A stretch of DNA of 64,000 bases from Sinorhizobium saheli (GCF_001651875.1 NZ_LNQB01000070.1:1-64000); one strand, 5' to 3'. Counted from the stretch's first letter, positions 37,969 to 48,535 are shown. The notes: a model not told the origin generated them from the letters alone. Translations and numbers: made by a program.

Positions 37969-38795
37969 CAGCGGTTTCCTCCCGGTGAAGACGGCGACGC
38001 GCGATCGAGCCGCCGCCCGACCGGCAGCAGACTCAGCACGAACAGCGCCAGCGCCGCAACCACGATAGACGGTCCGGACGGCGTATCCCAGTGGAGCGAG
38101 CCGAAAAGACCGCCGGCGACGGCGAGCGCGCCGATCAGCGAGGCCAGCACCGCCATGATCTCGGGCGAGGTGGCGAAGCGTCGCGCCGTCGCGGCCGGTA
38201 TGATCAACAGCGACGTGATCAGCAGGATGCCGACGATCTTCATGGCGATCGCGATCACCAGCGCCATCAACAGCATGAAGAGGAGGCGTGCCCGCTCCGG
38301 CTTCAGCCCCTCCGCCTCCGCCAGTTCCGGATTGACAGTCGAGGCGAGCAGCGGCCGCCACAGATAGACGAGCGCGAGGATCACCAGAATGCCGCCACCC
38401 CAGATGATGTCGATATCCGCCTCGGAAACCGCGAGTATATCACCGAACAGGAAGCCGACGAGATCGATCCTGACCCAGGTCATGAAGGCGACAATGACGA
38501 GACCGATCGACAGGGCCGAATGCGACAGGATGCCGAGCAGCGCGTCGGTGGAGAGCGCGCCGCGCTTCTGCAGGAAAAGCAGCAGCAGCGACACGGCGGA
38601 GGCGACGATGAAGACGCTGACCATGAGGTTGAGATCCATGAGCAGCGACAGCGCCACGCCGAGCAGCGCCGAATGCGCCATGGTGTCTCCGAAATAGGCC
38701 ATGCGCCGCCAGACGACGAAGCAGCCGAGCGGCCCGGCGACGATCGCAATGCCGATGCCGGCGACAAGGGCGCGGATGAAGAAATCGTCAAGCAT
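37968..38795 (-). CDS. znuB: Zinc ABC transporter permease
   Basis: This is a 275-residue polytopic ABC-3 permease with RRMAYFGDTMAHSALLGVAL, the SVFIVASAVSLLLLFLQKR helix and LITSLLIIPAATARRFA, all typical of ZnuB. It forms the membrane channel for Zn2+. ATG 38795 overlaps znuC by eight bases. The short C-terminal tail is Ser/Pro-rich. Confidence 0.93.
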   Translation of the reverse strand: MLDDFFIRALVAGIGIAIVAGPLGCFVVWRRMAYFGDTMAHSALLGVALSLLMDLNLMVSVFIVASAVSLLLLFLQKRGALSTDALLGILSHSALSIGLVIVAFMTWVRIDLVGFLFGDILAVSEADIDIIWGGGILVILALVYLWRPLLASTVNPELAEAEGLKPERARLLFMLLMALVIAIAMKIVGILLITSLLIIPAATARRFATSPEIMAVLASLIGALAVAGGLFGSLHWDTPSGPSIVVAALALFVLSLLPVGRRLDRASPSSPGGNR

Positions 38796-39696
38796 CGCGC
38801 TTCTCCGCCTTCTCGAATCCCTGCAGCCGCGCATGATGGCCGCAGCCGCAATCCGGATCGTGGTCGTGCACGTTCTCGGCCAACGGCTGATGATGATGGC
38901 CGTCGCCCGGGAAGCAGCTTTCGGTGATGCTGCCGTCGGCATGCAGCACCCGCCCGTCCGGCAGGTGCGTGTGGTCATGGTGATGGCTGTAGACGGCAAG
39001 GGCGCTGGCGGCCCGCCGGCCGAACAGCGCCAGGTATTCCGGGCTCTGGCTGACCGCCTGCGGCGTGCCGCGGCAGCAGACATGGCCGTTCAGGCAGACG
39101 ACCGTGTCGGTCTCCGCCATGACGATATGGAGATCGTGCGAAATCAAGAGGATGCCGCAGCCGGTGCGGTTGCGGATCTGCTTGATCAATTCGTAGAGCG
39201 CAATCTCGCCGGAGAAGTCGACGCCCTGCACCGGCTCGTCCAGCACCAGCAGGTCCGGCTTGCGGGCGATCGCGCGGGCAAGCAGCGCGCGCTGGAATTC
39301 GCCGCCCGACAGGTGCTGGACCTCGGCCTTGGCCATGTGCAGCATCCCCGTCGCCGCCAGCGCTTCCTCGATCTCGCGACCCTTCAGCGGGCCTGTCAGC
39401 GTCATCAGCCGCTCGACCGTCAGCGGCAGCGTCCAGTCGACGGCGAGCTTCTGCGGCACGTAGCCGACCCTGAGGCCCGCGATCCGCTCGACATGGCCCT
39501 CGTCCGGCTTAAGGACTCCGATCGCCGTCTTCGCAGTCGTGGATTTTCCCGACCCGTTCGGCCCGATCAACGTGACGATTTCGCCGCGGCTGATCGAGAA
39601 GTCGACGCCGCGCACGAGCCAGCGGCCGTTGCGCCGCACGCCGGCATTGGCAAGACGGACCAGGGAAGCCGTTTCCGGCGATCGATAGTTCAGCAT
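38788..39696 (-). CDS. znuC: Zinc ABC transporter ATP-binding protein with His-rich tail
   Basis: This 302-residue ATPase has Walker A GPNGSGKSTTAK, the signature LSGGEFQRALLARAI, Walker B LLVLDEPVQGVD and the switch His in LISHDLH. The C-terminal ~55 residues are rich in His/Asp (SHHHDHTH, GDGHHHQPL, HDHDPDCGCGHH), an extension common in rhizobial ZnuC and probably metal-buffering. First gene of znuC-znuB-zur, divergent from znuA. Confidence 0.93.
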   Translation of the reverse strand: MLNYRSPETASLVRLANAGVRRNGRWLVRGVDFSISRGEIVTLIGPNGSGKSTTAKTAIGVLKPDEGHVERIAGLRVGYVPQKLAVDWTLPLTVERLMTLTGPLKGREIEEALAATGMLHMAKAEVQHLSGGEFQRALLARAIARKPDLLVLDEPVQGVDFSGEIALYELIKQIRNRTGCGILLISHDLHIVMAETDTVVCLNGHVCCRGTPQAVSQSPEYLALFGRRAASALAVYSHHHDHTHLPDGRVLHADGSITESCFPGDGHHHQPLAENVHDHDPDCGCGHHARLQGFEKAEKRDA

Positions 39697-39737
39697 CGAA
39701 AAATCCAGCCTGACGATTGCCTCTTGTCATTGCACAC

Positions 39738-39773
39738 GTTATAGCATAACGCAATTGATGTAATAACATTACA
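39738..39773. promoter_or_regulatory. Two candidate Zur operators in the znuC-znuA spacer
   Basis: GTTATAGCATAAC (39738-39750) and the perfect inverted repeat TGTAATAACATTACA (39759-39773) lie side by side, 21 bases centre to centre. They share the GTTATN3ATAAC / TAATAACATTA character of rhizobial Zur boxes. One may serve each divergent transcript. Binding is inferred. Confidence 0.75.
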
Positions 39774-39841
39774 CGTGGCGCCTTGCAATGTCCGAGGCAT
39801 GTGAGCCGCCGCAGCATTTCGAACCAAGCTCGGAGAAACCG

Positions 39842-40849
39842 ATGAAATCGACGCCTGCCCTGCTTCTCGCATCCACCATCCTCCTCTCCTCGCCCGCCTG
39901 GGCGGAAGCCCCGAACGTGGTGGTGTCGATCAAGCCGATCCATTCCCTCGTCGCGTCGATCATGCAAGGCGTCGGCGAACCGTCGCTCATCGTGGAGGGC
40001 GGCGCCTCCCCCCACACCTACAATATGAAGCCTTCGAACGCCGCGGCGCTGCAGGCGGCGAAGGTGGTGTTCTGGGTCGGGCCCGGCCTAGAGGCCTTCC
40101 TTGACAAGCCTCTCGACGCGCTCAGCGGCGGCGCCAAAGTGGTCGAACTCAGCGAGGCACCGGGGCTCGAAAAGCTGAAATTCCGCGAGGGCGGCGCCTT
40201 CGAGCCGCACGACGACGGCGATGAAGACCACCATGGCGCAGAGGCGGGCCATGACGGGCACGACGATCATGCCGGCGAAGCCGAAGCTTCGGACGAGGGC
40301 GGGCATGACCACCACCACGGCGAAAGCGAATTCGACATGCACATGTGGCTCGATCCGATGAACGCCAAGGCAATGGCGGCCGAGATCGAGAAGACGCTCG
40401 CCGAGGTCGATCCGGCGAATGCTGCCGCCTATAAAGCGAACCTCGATAAGCTCAAGCAAAGGATCGACACCCTCGACAAGAGCCTTGCCGAGACGGTGGC
40501 GCCGGTCAGTGACAAGCCTTTCGTCGTCTTCCACGACGCCTATCAATATTTCGAGCACCGCTACAAGGTGCGCGTCGCCGGTTCGATCACGGTCAGCCCA
40601 GAAGTGCTGCCGGGCGCCGAGCGCATTTCCGAGATCCATGCCAAGATCGCGGACCTCGGCGCGACCTGCGTCTTCGCCGAGCCCCAGTTCGAGCCGAAGC
40701 TGATCAGCGTCGTCATCGAAGGCACGCCGGCGAAATCCGGCACGCTCGATCCGGAAGCGGCCACGCTCGAGTCCGGACCGGACCTCTATTTCCAGTTGAT
40801 GGAGAATATCGGTGCCTCGCTGAAATCCTGCCTCGCCTCGGCGGACTGA
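39842..40849 (+). CDS. znuA: Zinc ABC transporter periplasmic binding protein
   Basis: This 335-residue protein has a signal peptide (about 1-22, ending SSPAWA). Zn ligands are expected at SIKPIHSLVAS, in MHMWLDP and in VVFHDAYQYFEHRY. A long His/Asp/Glu-rich loop (about residues 120-160: DEDHHGAEAGHDGHDDH and HDHHHGESE) is typical of ZnuA and recruits zinc. It delivers Zn2+ to ZnuBC. ATG 39842 follows GGAGA. Confidence 0.95.
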   Translation: MKSTPALLLASTILLSSPAWAEAPNVVVSIKPIHSLVASIMQGVGEPSLIVEGGASPHTYNMKPSNAAALQAAKVVFWVGPGLEAFLDKPLDALSGGAKVVELSEAPGLEKLKFREGGAFEPHDDGDEDHHGAEAGHDGHDDHAGEAEASDEGGHDHHHGESEFDMHMWLDPMNAKAMAAEIEKTLAEVDPANAAAYKANLDKLKQRIDTLDKSLAETVAPVSDKPFVVFHDAYQYFEHRYKVRVAGSITVSPEVLPGAERISEIHAKIADLGATCVFAEPQFEPKLISVVIEGTPAKSGTLDPEAATLESGPDLYFQLMENIGASLKSCLASAD

Positions 40850-40870
40850 TCTCACCTGCGGGGAAGCGAT

Positions 40871-40898
40871 AAAGGCGGGCCCAGGGGCCCGCCCTTTT
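40871..40898 (+). terminator. Terminator after znuA (probably bidirectional)
   Basis: GGCGGGCCC / GGGCCCGCC with a very short loop is followed by TTTT; the left flank AAA gives TTT on the other strand, where the convergent RcnB-like gene ends. Confidence 0.75.
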
Positions 40899-40915
40899 CA
40901 ATCCATCGCCGGCCG

Positions 40916-41293
40916 TCAGTGAGCCGCGGCAAGGCCGGCGATGACGCCGGTCGCGAGGCTGATCAGCAGGAAGTCGTTGTCGACCCGCACCCACTGCTGA
41001 CCGCGCGGCGGCGGCCGCAGCCTGTAGCGGCGGTAGTCGTGCACATAGGCCATGTGGCGGCGCTCGGCCGGGCTCAGCCTGTGCCCGCGCACCCAACGCT
41101 TCTTCTTGATGACGACGCGCTTTTCGATGGTCCTTACCACGCGCTTGTCGACATGGCGATCGACCTGGCGATCGACATGGCGGTGGCGATAGCGATCATG
41201 CTGTGCGAGCTCGAAGGAGCCTGCCGGCTGCGCGAACGCCAGGGGCGTGGCGAGGAACGAGCTGGCGACGAGCGCGATCAGAAAGCGTTTCAT
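40916..41293 (-). CDS. Small periplasmic RcnB-like protein
   Basis: The protein has 125 residues. A signal peptide (about 1-22, ATPLAFA) is followed by an Arg/His-rich stretch (HDRYRHRHVDRQVDRHVDK), the basic KKKRWVRGHRLSP segment and a PPRGQQWVRVDNDFLLISL ending typical of RcnB/YxeD-like periplasmic proteins (PF11776). A role in metal homeostasis is possible given the znu neighbours, but many paralogues in rhizobia have unknown roles. Confidence 0.75.
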   Translation of the reverse strand: MKRFLIALVASSFLATPLAFAQPAGSFELAQHDRYRHRHVDRQVDRHVDKRVVRTIEKRVVIKKKRWVRGHRLSPAERRHMAYVHDYRRYRLRPPPRGQQWVRVDNDFLLISLATGVIAGLAAAH

Positions 41294-41422
41294 GGGGTAT
41301 TCCTTTCGTTGATTGCCCCATCAAACTAGGTCTGTCTTCCTGAACGGAACATGAAACGGGATATTACAAATATGTAATGATAACCGCAGCTTATGAGTCT
41401 TTTCTCATAAGACTGGAACCGT

Positions 41423-43048
41423 TCATTTCGTGATCGCCTCGTAGCGGAACCGGTCGAAATCCGCCGGCAGCGCGCTGCCCGAAATATCGAAGGCGAACAT
41501 GCCTGCGAACGCGCCCGTGAAGGAGCCATGCTCGCCGCGGCCGCCCTCGTCCGAGATCACCCCGGCGTCGAGCACCGGCCCGATCGCCGTCCATTCCTCC
41601 TGCCCCGAGGCTTTCCAGAAGAATTGGAGATCGTTCTGCCGCACCTCCATGGCGAGGTGAAGTGGCCCCGCCGGGACCGTCGCGCCGCTTCCCGCCGGAA
41701 ACTGGAGCCGCCCGTTCGGATAATCGCCGGGGCAGGAAAGGATCGTGACGACCCGCCCGAGCGTCTCGTGCCAGGTGACGCCGAGCGCATGGAACTTGTG
41801 CCGATTGTAATAATGCGTCAGCCCCGCGACCTGCTGGTAGCCCGCCGGCGCGAACTCGACGACGGTCTCGGCGCGAAAGGCGTGATGCTCCTGTCGCCGC
41901 GCGACCAGCGCCTGCTCGAACCAGCTGCCGATGCTCTCGCGCCCGAAAAGCCGAAGGTGCCCCTTGCGCCAGCCGAGCGAGAAAATTCGCTCCGGCACGG
42001 GCGTGCGCAGCCACTGGAACTCCGGCGGAAGCGCTGGCTCGTCGAAATCGGTCTCGATCACCACCGGTTCTGCCGCCTCGCTCGCGCCCGCGGGCGCCTG
42101 GACGGTCACCTCGGGCACGACTCCGCCGTTTTCGAGATAGAGCCAGCCGTCTTCCCGCCAGACGCATTTCTGCAGTGCCGTCTCGCGCCCAAGCGTGCAG
42201 CGGCGATGCGGCGGCAGCGGCCGCCCGCAAAGATGCGTGTGATAGGCCTCCCCGTCCGGCGTCTCCACATATTGCCCGTGCCCCGCCCGCTGCAGCGCCG
42301 CTTCCGGGTGATCCTTCGAGGTAATGAGGTGGACGTTCGGATGCATCTCGTAGGGTCCGTCGATCGTGCGGGAACGCGCCATGGTCACCGCATGGTCGTA
42401 GCCCGTTCCGCCTTCGGCGACCGTCAGGTAGTACCAGCCGTCGCGCTTGAAGAGGTGCGGCCCCTCGACGAGCCCGAGCGAGCTGCCGGCGAAGATGTTC
42501 TTGACCGGACCGACCAGCCTGCGCGTCCGCTCGTCCCATTCCTGCAGCAGGATGCCGTCGAAGGCGGGGCTTTTCGGCGAGCCGCCGAAACTCTCGGTGC
42601 GGTGGTTCCACTGCATGTTGAGGAACCACTTGCGGCCGTCGTCGTCGTGGAAGAGCGACGGATCGAAGCCGGAGGAATTGACGTAGACCGGGTCGGACCA
42701 TGTCGCCTCGACGCCTTCCGCCGTCACGATGTAGTTATGCGCATCCTTGAAGTTGCCGTCGAAACGCTTCACGTCGGTGTAGACCAGCCAGAAAAGCCCG
42801 TCGCAATAGGAAAGGCAGGGCGCCCAGATGCCGCAACTGTCGGGATTGCCGCGCATGTCGAGCTGGCTCGCGCGCTCCAGCGGGCGGCGGATCAGCCGCC
42901 AGTTCACGAGATCGCGCGAATGGTGAATCTGCACGCCCGGATACCATTCGAAGGTCGAGGTGGCGATGTAGTAGTCGTCGCCCACCCGGCAGATCGACGG
43001 GTCGGGGTTGAAACCCGGCAGGATGGGATTGCGGATCATCGCGGCCAT
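41423..43048 (-). CDS. Glycoside hydrolase family 43 enzyme (beta-xylosidase/arabinofuranosidase-like)
   Basis: This is a 541-residue cytoplasmic enzyme without a signal peptide. The N-terminal five-bladed propeller carries the GH43 triad: general base Asp in NPDPSICRVGDDYY, the modulating Asp in GFDPSLFHDD, and acid Glu in LVEGPHLFKRDGWYY. The C-terminal ~190 residues are a beta-sandwich of the DUF1349/concanavalin type found in the XynB-like subfamily. It releases xylose or arabinose from imported oligosaccharides. GGAGGAGG precedes ATG 43048. It diverges from a TRAP transporter that may serve the same pathway. Confidence 0.88.
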   Translation of the reverse strand: MAAMIRNPILPGFNPDPSICRVGDDYYIATSTFEWYPGVQIHHSRDLVNWRLIRRPLERASQLDMRGNPDSCGIWAPCLSYCDGLFWLVYTDVKRFDGNFKDAHNYIVTAEGVEATWSDPVYVNSSGFDPSLFHDDDGRKWFLNMQWNHRTESFGGSPKSPAFDGILLQEWDERTRRLVGPVKNIFAGSSLGLVEGPHLFKRDGWYYLTVAEGGTGYDHAVTMARSRTIDGPYEMHPNVHLITSKDHPEAALQRAGHGQYVETPDGEAYHTHLCGRPLPPHRRCTLGRETALQKCVWREDGWLYLENGGVVPEVTVQAPAGASEAAEPVVIETDFDEPALPPEFQWLRTPVPERIFSLGWRKGHLRLFGRESIGSWFEQALVARRQEHHAFRAETVVEFAPAGYQQVAGLTHYYNRHKFHALGVTWHETLGRVVTILSCPGDYPNGRLQFPAGSGATVPAGPLHLAMEVRQNDLQFFWKASGQEEWTAIGPVLDAGVISDEGGRGEHGSFTGAFAGMFAFDISGSALPADFDRFRYEAITK

Positions 43049-43372
43049 GTCTTCCTCCTCCATTTCCGGGGTGCATCCAGCCCGAAACTCGGCGCCGTTT
43101 CAAGTGCCGACCATTCTCGCGCTCATGGGAGTGCAGTCCCCGAATCGCCTCGGCCGAGAAAGCCCCGCGCGCTGCGGCCCGGTTCCCCGACGGGGCGGCC
43201 GTCCGCTTGTGCCCAAGCCTGACCGATTCCGCTTGCACCCATATGATACTTTCGTACAGGAGCCCGTTGTCGAGGGGAAAAATGGCGGCACAGGCTTGAA
43301 AGGCAGCTTGAAATGGGCACTGTGACTGTGCTTGGCAGAAGACCAAAAACAGCCACAGCGGGGAGGTATTTC
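43049..43372. other. Divergent promoter region between GH43 and TRAP genes
   Basis: These 324 bp hold both start regions. A short A+T-richer stretch with CATATGATACTTTCGTAC lies at about 43239-43256. The small frames here look like chance. No repeat was recognised. Confidence 0.45.
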
Positions 43373-43948
43373 ATGAAACCGTTACTCGGCTTCAGCCGAT
43401 TGATAGACGCCGTCACCGAGAGGGTCGGCAAGGCCGTCTCCTGGCTCATTCTCGTTGCCGTCCTTGTCAGCGCAGGCAACGCGATCATCAGAAAAGCGTT
43501 CAACATATCGTCAAACGCCTGGCTCGAGGCGCAGTGGTACCTCTTCGGGGCCGCCTTCATGTTCGCCGCCGCCTACACGCTGAGCCAGAACGAACACATC
43601 CGCATCGACATCGTCTACGGCATGTTTTCGCGTCGCGTGCAGCACTGGATCGATCTCTTCGGGCACGTCTTCTTCCTGATGCCTTTCGTGCTGCTGATGC
43701 TCTATTACCTCGTGCCCTACGTGCGCATGTCCTATGTCTCGGGCGAGGTTTCCTCCAGCGCCGGAGGGCTCATCATCTGGCCTGCAAAGGCTGTTTTGCT
43801 GATCGGCTTCATCCTTCTCGCCCTGCAGGGCGTTTCGGAAATCATCAAGAAGATCGCCATCATGACCGGGCACATGGATGATCCCGCGCCCTATGTGCCG
43901 AGCCACGCGCCGCTCGACGAGACCATTGCTCCGGAGGTGCGCCCGTGA
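43373..43948 (+). CDS. TRAP transporter small permease (DctQ type)
   Basis: This 191-residue membrane protein has four hydrophobic helices and the DctQ pattern WLEAQWYLFGAAFMFAAAY, then SQNEHIRIDIVYG. It partners the large permease in a Na+- or H+-driven importer for organic acids or sugars acids. ATG 43373 follows GGGGAGG; the frame is open to 43313 with a poorer start. It overlaps the next gene (GTGA). Confidence 0.88.
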   Translation: MKPLLGFSRLIDAVTERVGKAVSWLILVAVLVSAGNAIIRKAFNISSNAWLEAQWYLFGAAFMFAAAYTLSQNEHIRIDIVYGMFSRRVQHWIDLFGHVFFLMPFVLLMLYYLVPYVRMSYVSGEVSSSAGGLIIWPAKAVLLIGFILLALQGVSEIIKKIAIMTGHMDDPAPYVPSHAPLDETIAPEVRP

Positions 43949-45735
43949 TCGAATTCATCGCTGAAAACCTGGCGCCGATCATGTTCCTTTCGCTGATCGT
44001 GTTCCTGCTGCTGGGTTATCCCGTTGCCTTCTCGCTCGCCGCCAACGGTCTTCTGTTCTTCATCATCGGCGTGGAACTCGCGCCGCTTTCGGATTCGATC
44101 AATCTCTCCTGGCCGTTGCTGAACGCGCTGCCGGAGCGGTTCTGGGGCGTGATGTCCAACGACACGTTGCTCGCCATTCCCTTCTTTACCTTCATGGGCA
44201 TAGTTCTCGAACGCTCCGGCATGGCGGAGGATCTCCTCGACACGATCGGCCAGCTCTTCGGCCCGGTCCGCGGCGGTCTCGCCTATGCGGTGATTTTCGT
44301 CGGCGCGCTGCTTGCGGCAACGACCGGCGTCGTCGCGGCCTCGGTCATCGCCATGGGCCTGATCTCGCTGCCGATCATGCTGCGCTACGGCTATGACCGC
44401 CGGATCGCCTCCGGCGTGATCGCCGCCTCGGGTACCCTCGCCCAGATCATTCCGCCGTCGCTTGTGCTGATCGTTCTCGCCGACCAGCTCGGCCGCTCGG
44501 TCGGCGACATGTATGCCGGCGCGCTGATCCCGGGCCTGGTGCTGACGGGCCTCTACATGGCCTACATTCTGCTCATGTCGTTCCTCAATCGCGACTCCAT
44601 GCCGGCGCTGCCGCTCGAGGCCCGCACGCTCGGCTCGGGCGTGACCTCGCTCGTAATCGCGCTCCTGGTCGCGGCCGGAATCGCCTATGCGGCGCACGTC
44701 TATCTCTCGCCGACACAGGGCGAGAATGCCGACATCCTCGGCGCAACTGTCGGCGTGGCATTCATCTATGTCGTCGCCGTCATCGACAGGACCATGAAGA
44801 TCAATGCGCTGTCGCGCCTCGCGCAGCAGGTCATCATCGTGCTGATCCCGCCGCTGGCGCTGATCTTCCTGGTGCTCGGCACGATCTTCCTCGGCATCGC
44901 GACGCCAACGGAAGGCGGCGCGATGGGGGCCGTCGGCGCCTTGGTCATGGCGGCTGCGAAGGGCCGGCTGAACCTCGAGGTCGTGCGCGCCGCGCTCGCC
45001 TCCACCACGCGCCTCTCCGCCTTCGTGCTGTTCATCCTCATCGGCGCGCGCGTCTTCTCGCTGACCTTCTACGGGGTCAACGGGCATCTCTGGGTCGAAC
45101 ATCTGCTGGTCGCCTTGCCCGGCGGCGAAATCGGCTTCCTGGTCGCCGTCAACACGCTCGTCTTCTTCCTGGCCTTCTTCCTCGACTTCTTCGAGCTCGC
45201 CTTCATCATCGTGCCGCTGCTCGCACCGGCGGCGGAGAAGCTCGGGATCGACCTGATCTGGTTCGGCGTGCTGCTCGGCATCAACATGCAGACGAGCTTC
45301 ATGCACCCGCCCTTCGGTTTCGCGCTCTTCTATCTCCGCTCGGTCGCGGCCAGGGTGCCTTACCTCGACAAGGTCACCGGCAAGATGACGCAACCGGTGA
45401 CGACCGGCCAGATCTATTGGGGTGCCGTGCCTTTCGTCGGCATCCAGATCCTGATGGTGGCGTTGACACTGATGTTCCCGCAGATGGTCATGCACTACAA
45501 GGGAAGCGGCGCTGCAGTCGATCCGTCCACGATCAAGATCGAGGTTCCGGGTTTTGGCGCCGGCGGCGGCGGGCTGACCCTGCCGGACAACGGCGGCGGC
45601 CTCGGCCTTCCCGGCGGGCTGCAACTCCCGGGCGGCAGCCCGCTCGACGGCGGTCAGAAGCCGGCCGAGCCGAACGTGGCGCCGCAGCAGAATAACCAGG
45701 CACCGGACCTCAGTGCACCGCCGTCGTTCAAGTAA
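43945..45735 (+). CDS. TRAP transporter large permease (DctM type) with extra C-terminal tail
   Basis: This 596-residue protein has more than a dozen hydrophobic helices, with typical DctM motifs: LLGYPVAFSLAANGL, ASVIAMGLISLPIML, SGTLAQIIPPSLVLIVL and GIATPTEGGAMGAVG. The start is GTG at 43945, overlapping the small-permease stop. It is longer than the usual ~430 residues. Part of the excess is a middle insertion (about residues 200-310) and part a non-hydrophobic tail of ~60 residues rich in Gly/Pro (GFGAGGGGLTLPDNGGG...). The tail's role is unknown. Confidence 0.9.
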   Translation: MIEFIAENLAPIMFLSLIVFLLLGYPVAFSLAANGLLFFIIGVELAPLSDSINLSWPLLNALPERFWGVMSNDTLLAIPFFTFMGIVLERSGMAEDLLDTIGQLFGPVRGGLAYAVIFVGALLAATTGVVAASVIAMGLISLPIMLRYGYDRRIASGVIAASGTLAQIIPPSLVLIVLADQLGRSVGDMYAGALIPGLVLTGLYMAYILLMSFLNRDSMPALPLEARTLGSGVTSLVIALLVAAGIAYAAHVYLSPTQGENADILGATVGVAFIYVVAVIDRTMKINALSRLAQQVIIVLIPPLALIFLVLGTIFLGIATPTEGGAMGAVGALVMAAAKGRLNLEVVRAALASTTRLSAFVLFILIGARVFSLTFYGVNGHLWVEHLLVALPGGEIGFLVAVNTLVFFLAFFLDFFELAFIIVPLLAPAAEKLGIDLIWFGVLLGINMQTSFMHPPFGFALFYLRSVAARVPYLDKVTGKMTQPVTTGQIYWGAVPFVGIQILMVALTLMFPQMVMHYKGSGAAVDPSTIKIEVPGFGAGGGGLTLPDNGGGLGLPGGLQLPGGSPLDGGQKPAEPNVAPQQNNQAPDLSAPPSFK

Positions 45736-45748
45736 GGTGGGGTGCGTA

Positions 45749-45905
45749 TGCCCCTCATCCGCCTGCCGGCACCTTCTCCCCGTTTTGACGGGAGAAGGGA
45801 CGCGCGGCGGCGCCTCATATGGGTCCCCTCTCCCCGCGCCCCCGCGCGGGTGCGCGGGGGGAGAGGGTTAGTCCTCGGGTTAAGCCCAGGGTCTACCCGG
45901 AGGAG
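45749..45905. repeat. C/T-rich palindromic repeat element
   Basis: CCCCTCATCCGCCTGCCGGC then CACCTTCTCCCCGTTTTGACGG; later CCCCTCTCCCCGCGCCCCCG with matching GGGGGGAGAGGG. Shared words with 24236-24352 and 33048-33117. It lies between the convergent TRAP permease and TRAP binding-protein genes. Confidence 0.6.
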
Positions 45906-45940
45906 AGGGCCAAATTCACATCCTTATCAAGAACAGCAAA

Positions 45941-45976
45941 AGAAAACCCCGGAGCGACGCTCCGGGGTTCTTTCTT
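45941..45976. terminator. Bidirectional terminator between dctM- and dctP-like genes
   Basis: A 12-bp perfect stem AACCCCGGAGCG / CGCTCCGGGGTT with A-rich left and T-rich right flanks lies between the convergent TRAP genes and can end both transcripts. Confidence 0.85.
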
Positions 45977-46000
45977 TGGCGATACTGATGCAGGCGCAGC

Positions 46001-47403
<1,403 letters not shown>

Positions 47404-48432
47404 TCAGCGCTCGGCGGACTTGGCCCAGAGATTGATGTCGGCCTCGCGCGCATAGAGATCGATCTCGGCCAGCTCAGCGGCCGTGAACGTGTCGTTCCTG
47501 AGCGCCTCGACGCAATCGACGATCTGCTCGGAGCGGCTGGCGCCGATGAGCGCCGAGGTGACGCGCCCTTCCCGCAGCACCCAGGCGAGAGCCATCTGCG
47601 CGAGCGTCTGGCCGCGTCGCTCGGCTATGCCGTTCAACTTGCGGATGTTTTCGATGATCTCCGGACGGATGAAGTCCCGCTTGAGGAAGTGGTTTTGCGC
47701 CGCGCGGCTGTCCTCGGGAATGCCATTGAGGTACTTCGTCGTCAGCATGCCCTGGGCGAGCGGCGAGAAGACGATCGAACCGATGCCGAGCTCTTGGAGC
47801 GTGTCGACGAGGCCGTCGTCCTCAATCCAGCGATTGAGCATGGAATAGCTGGGCTGGTGAATGAGACAGGGCGTGCCGAGTTCCCTGAGGATCGCCGCCG
47901 CCTCGCGGGTGCGCTGGGAATTGTAGGAAGAGATGCCGACATAAAGCGCCCTGCCCGAGCGCACGATATGATCGAGTGCGCCGCACGTCTCCTCGAGCGG
48001 CGTGTCCGGGTCGAAGCGGTGCGAATAGAAGATGTCGACATAGTCGAGCCCCATGCGCTCCAGGCTCTGGTCGCAGGAGGCAATCAGGTACTTGCGGCTG
48101 CCCCACTCGCCATAGGGACCTGGCCACATGTTGTAGCCTGCCTTTGACGAGATGATGAGCTCGTCGCGCAGGCCCGCGAAGTCGGTGCGCAGGATCTCGC
48201 CGAAGGCGATCTCGGCCGAGCCCGGGGGCGGACCATAATTGTTGGCGAGGTCGAAATGGGTGATGCCGAGGTCGAAGGCGGTACGGCACATCGCCACCTT
48301 GCGCTCATGCGGAGTGTCGTCACCGAAATTGTGCCAGAGACCAAGCGAAATCGCCGACAGCTTCAAGCCACTCCTGCCGCAACGATTGTATTTCATCTTC
48401 TCGTAGCGGTTTTCCGCCGGCTGCCAGGCCAT
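47404..48432 (-). CDS. Aldo/keto reductase (YghZ/Gpr-like, L-glyceraldehyde 3-phosphate reductase family)
   Basis: This 342-residue NADPH-dependent TIM-barrel reductase has LGLWHNFGDDTP, GITHFDLANNYGPPPGSAE (catalytic Asp and Tyr), SSKAGYNMWPGPYGEWGSRK and DIFYSHRFDPDTPLEE. The GPYGEWGSRK block is characteristic of the YghZ subgroup, which reduces L-glyceraldehyde 3-phosphate and methylglyoxal. ATG 48432. It lies in the sugar-operon direction, ~100 bp after the Gfo/Idh gene. Confidence 0.88.
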   Translation of the reverse strand: MAWQPAENRYEKMKYNRCGRSGLKLSAISLGLWHNFGDDTPHERKVAMCRTAFDLGITHFDLANNYGPPPGSAEIAFGEILRTDFAGLRDELIISSKAGYNMWPGPYGEWGSRKYLIASCDQSLERMGLDYVDIFYSHRFDPDTPLEETCGALDHIVRSGRALYVGISSYNSQRTREAAAILRELGTPCLIHQPSYSMLNRWIEDDGLVDTLQELGIGSIVFSPLAQGMLTTKYLNGIPEDSRAAQNHFLKRDFIRPEIIENIRKLNGIAERRGQTLAQMALAWVLREGRVTSALIGASRSEQIVDCVEALRNDTFTAAELAEIDLYAREADINLWAKSAER

Positions 48433-48468
48433 GGATATTGCTCCTCGTTTCGTTGGTGCGTCTGAATA

Positions 48469-48525
48469 CCCCTCCCCAACCCCTCCCCACAAGGGGCCTT
48501 GTGGGGAACGGTTGGGGAGGGGGTC
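48469..48525. repeat. CCCTCCCCAACC palindromic repeat
   Basis: CCCCTCCCCAACCCCTCCCC, ACAAGG..CCTTGT and GGTTGGGGAGGGGG form a long hairpin. The same element is found inside uvrB at 27581-27670. Here it is intergenic in the sugar operon and may affect mRNA stability. Confidence 0.75.
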
Positions 48526-48535
48526 TTCTTCCGGC

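Noticed and set aside
43891-45624. 577-codon minus-strand frame opposite the TRAP large permease
   Set aside because: Extreme Glu/Asp/Arg/His composition is the antisense signature of a membrane protein gene.
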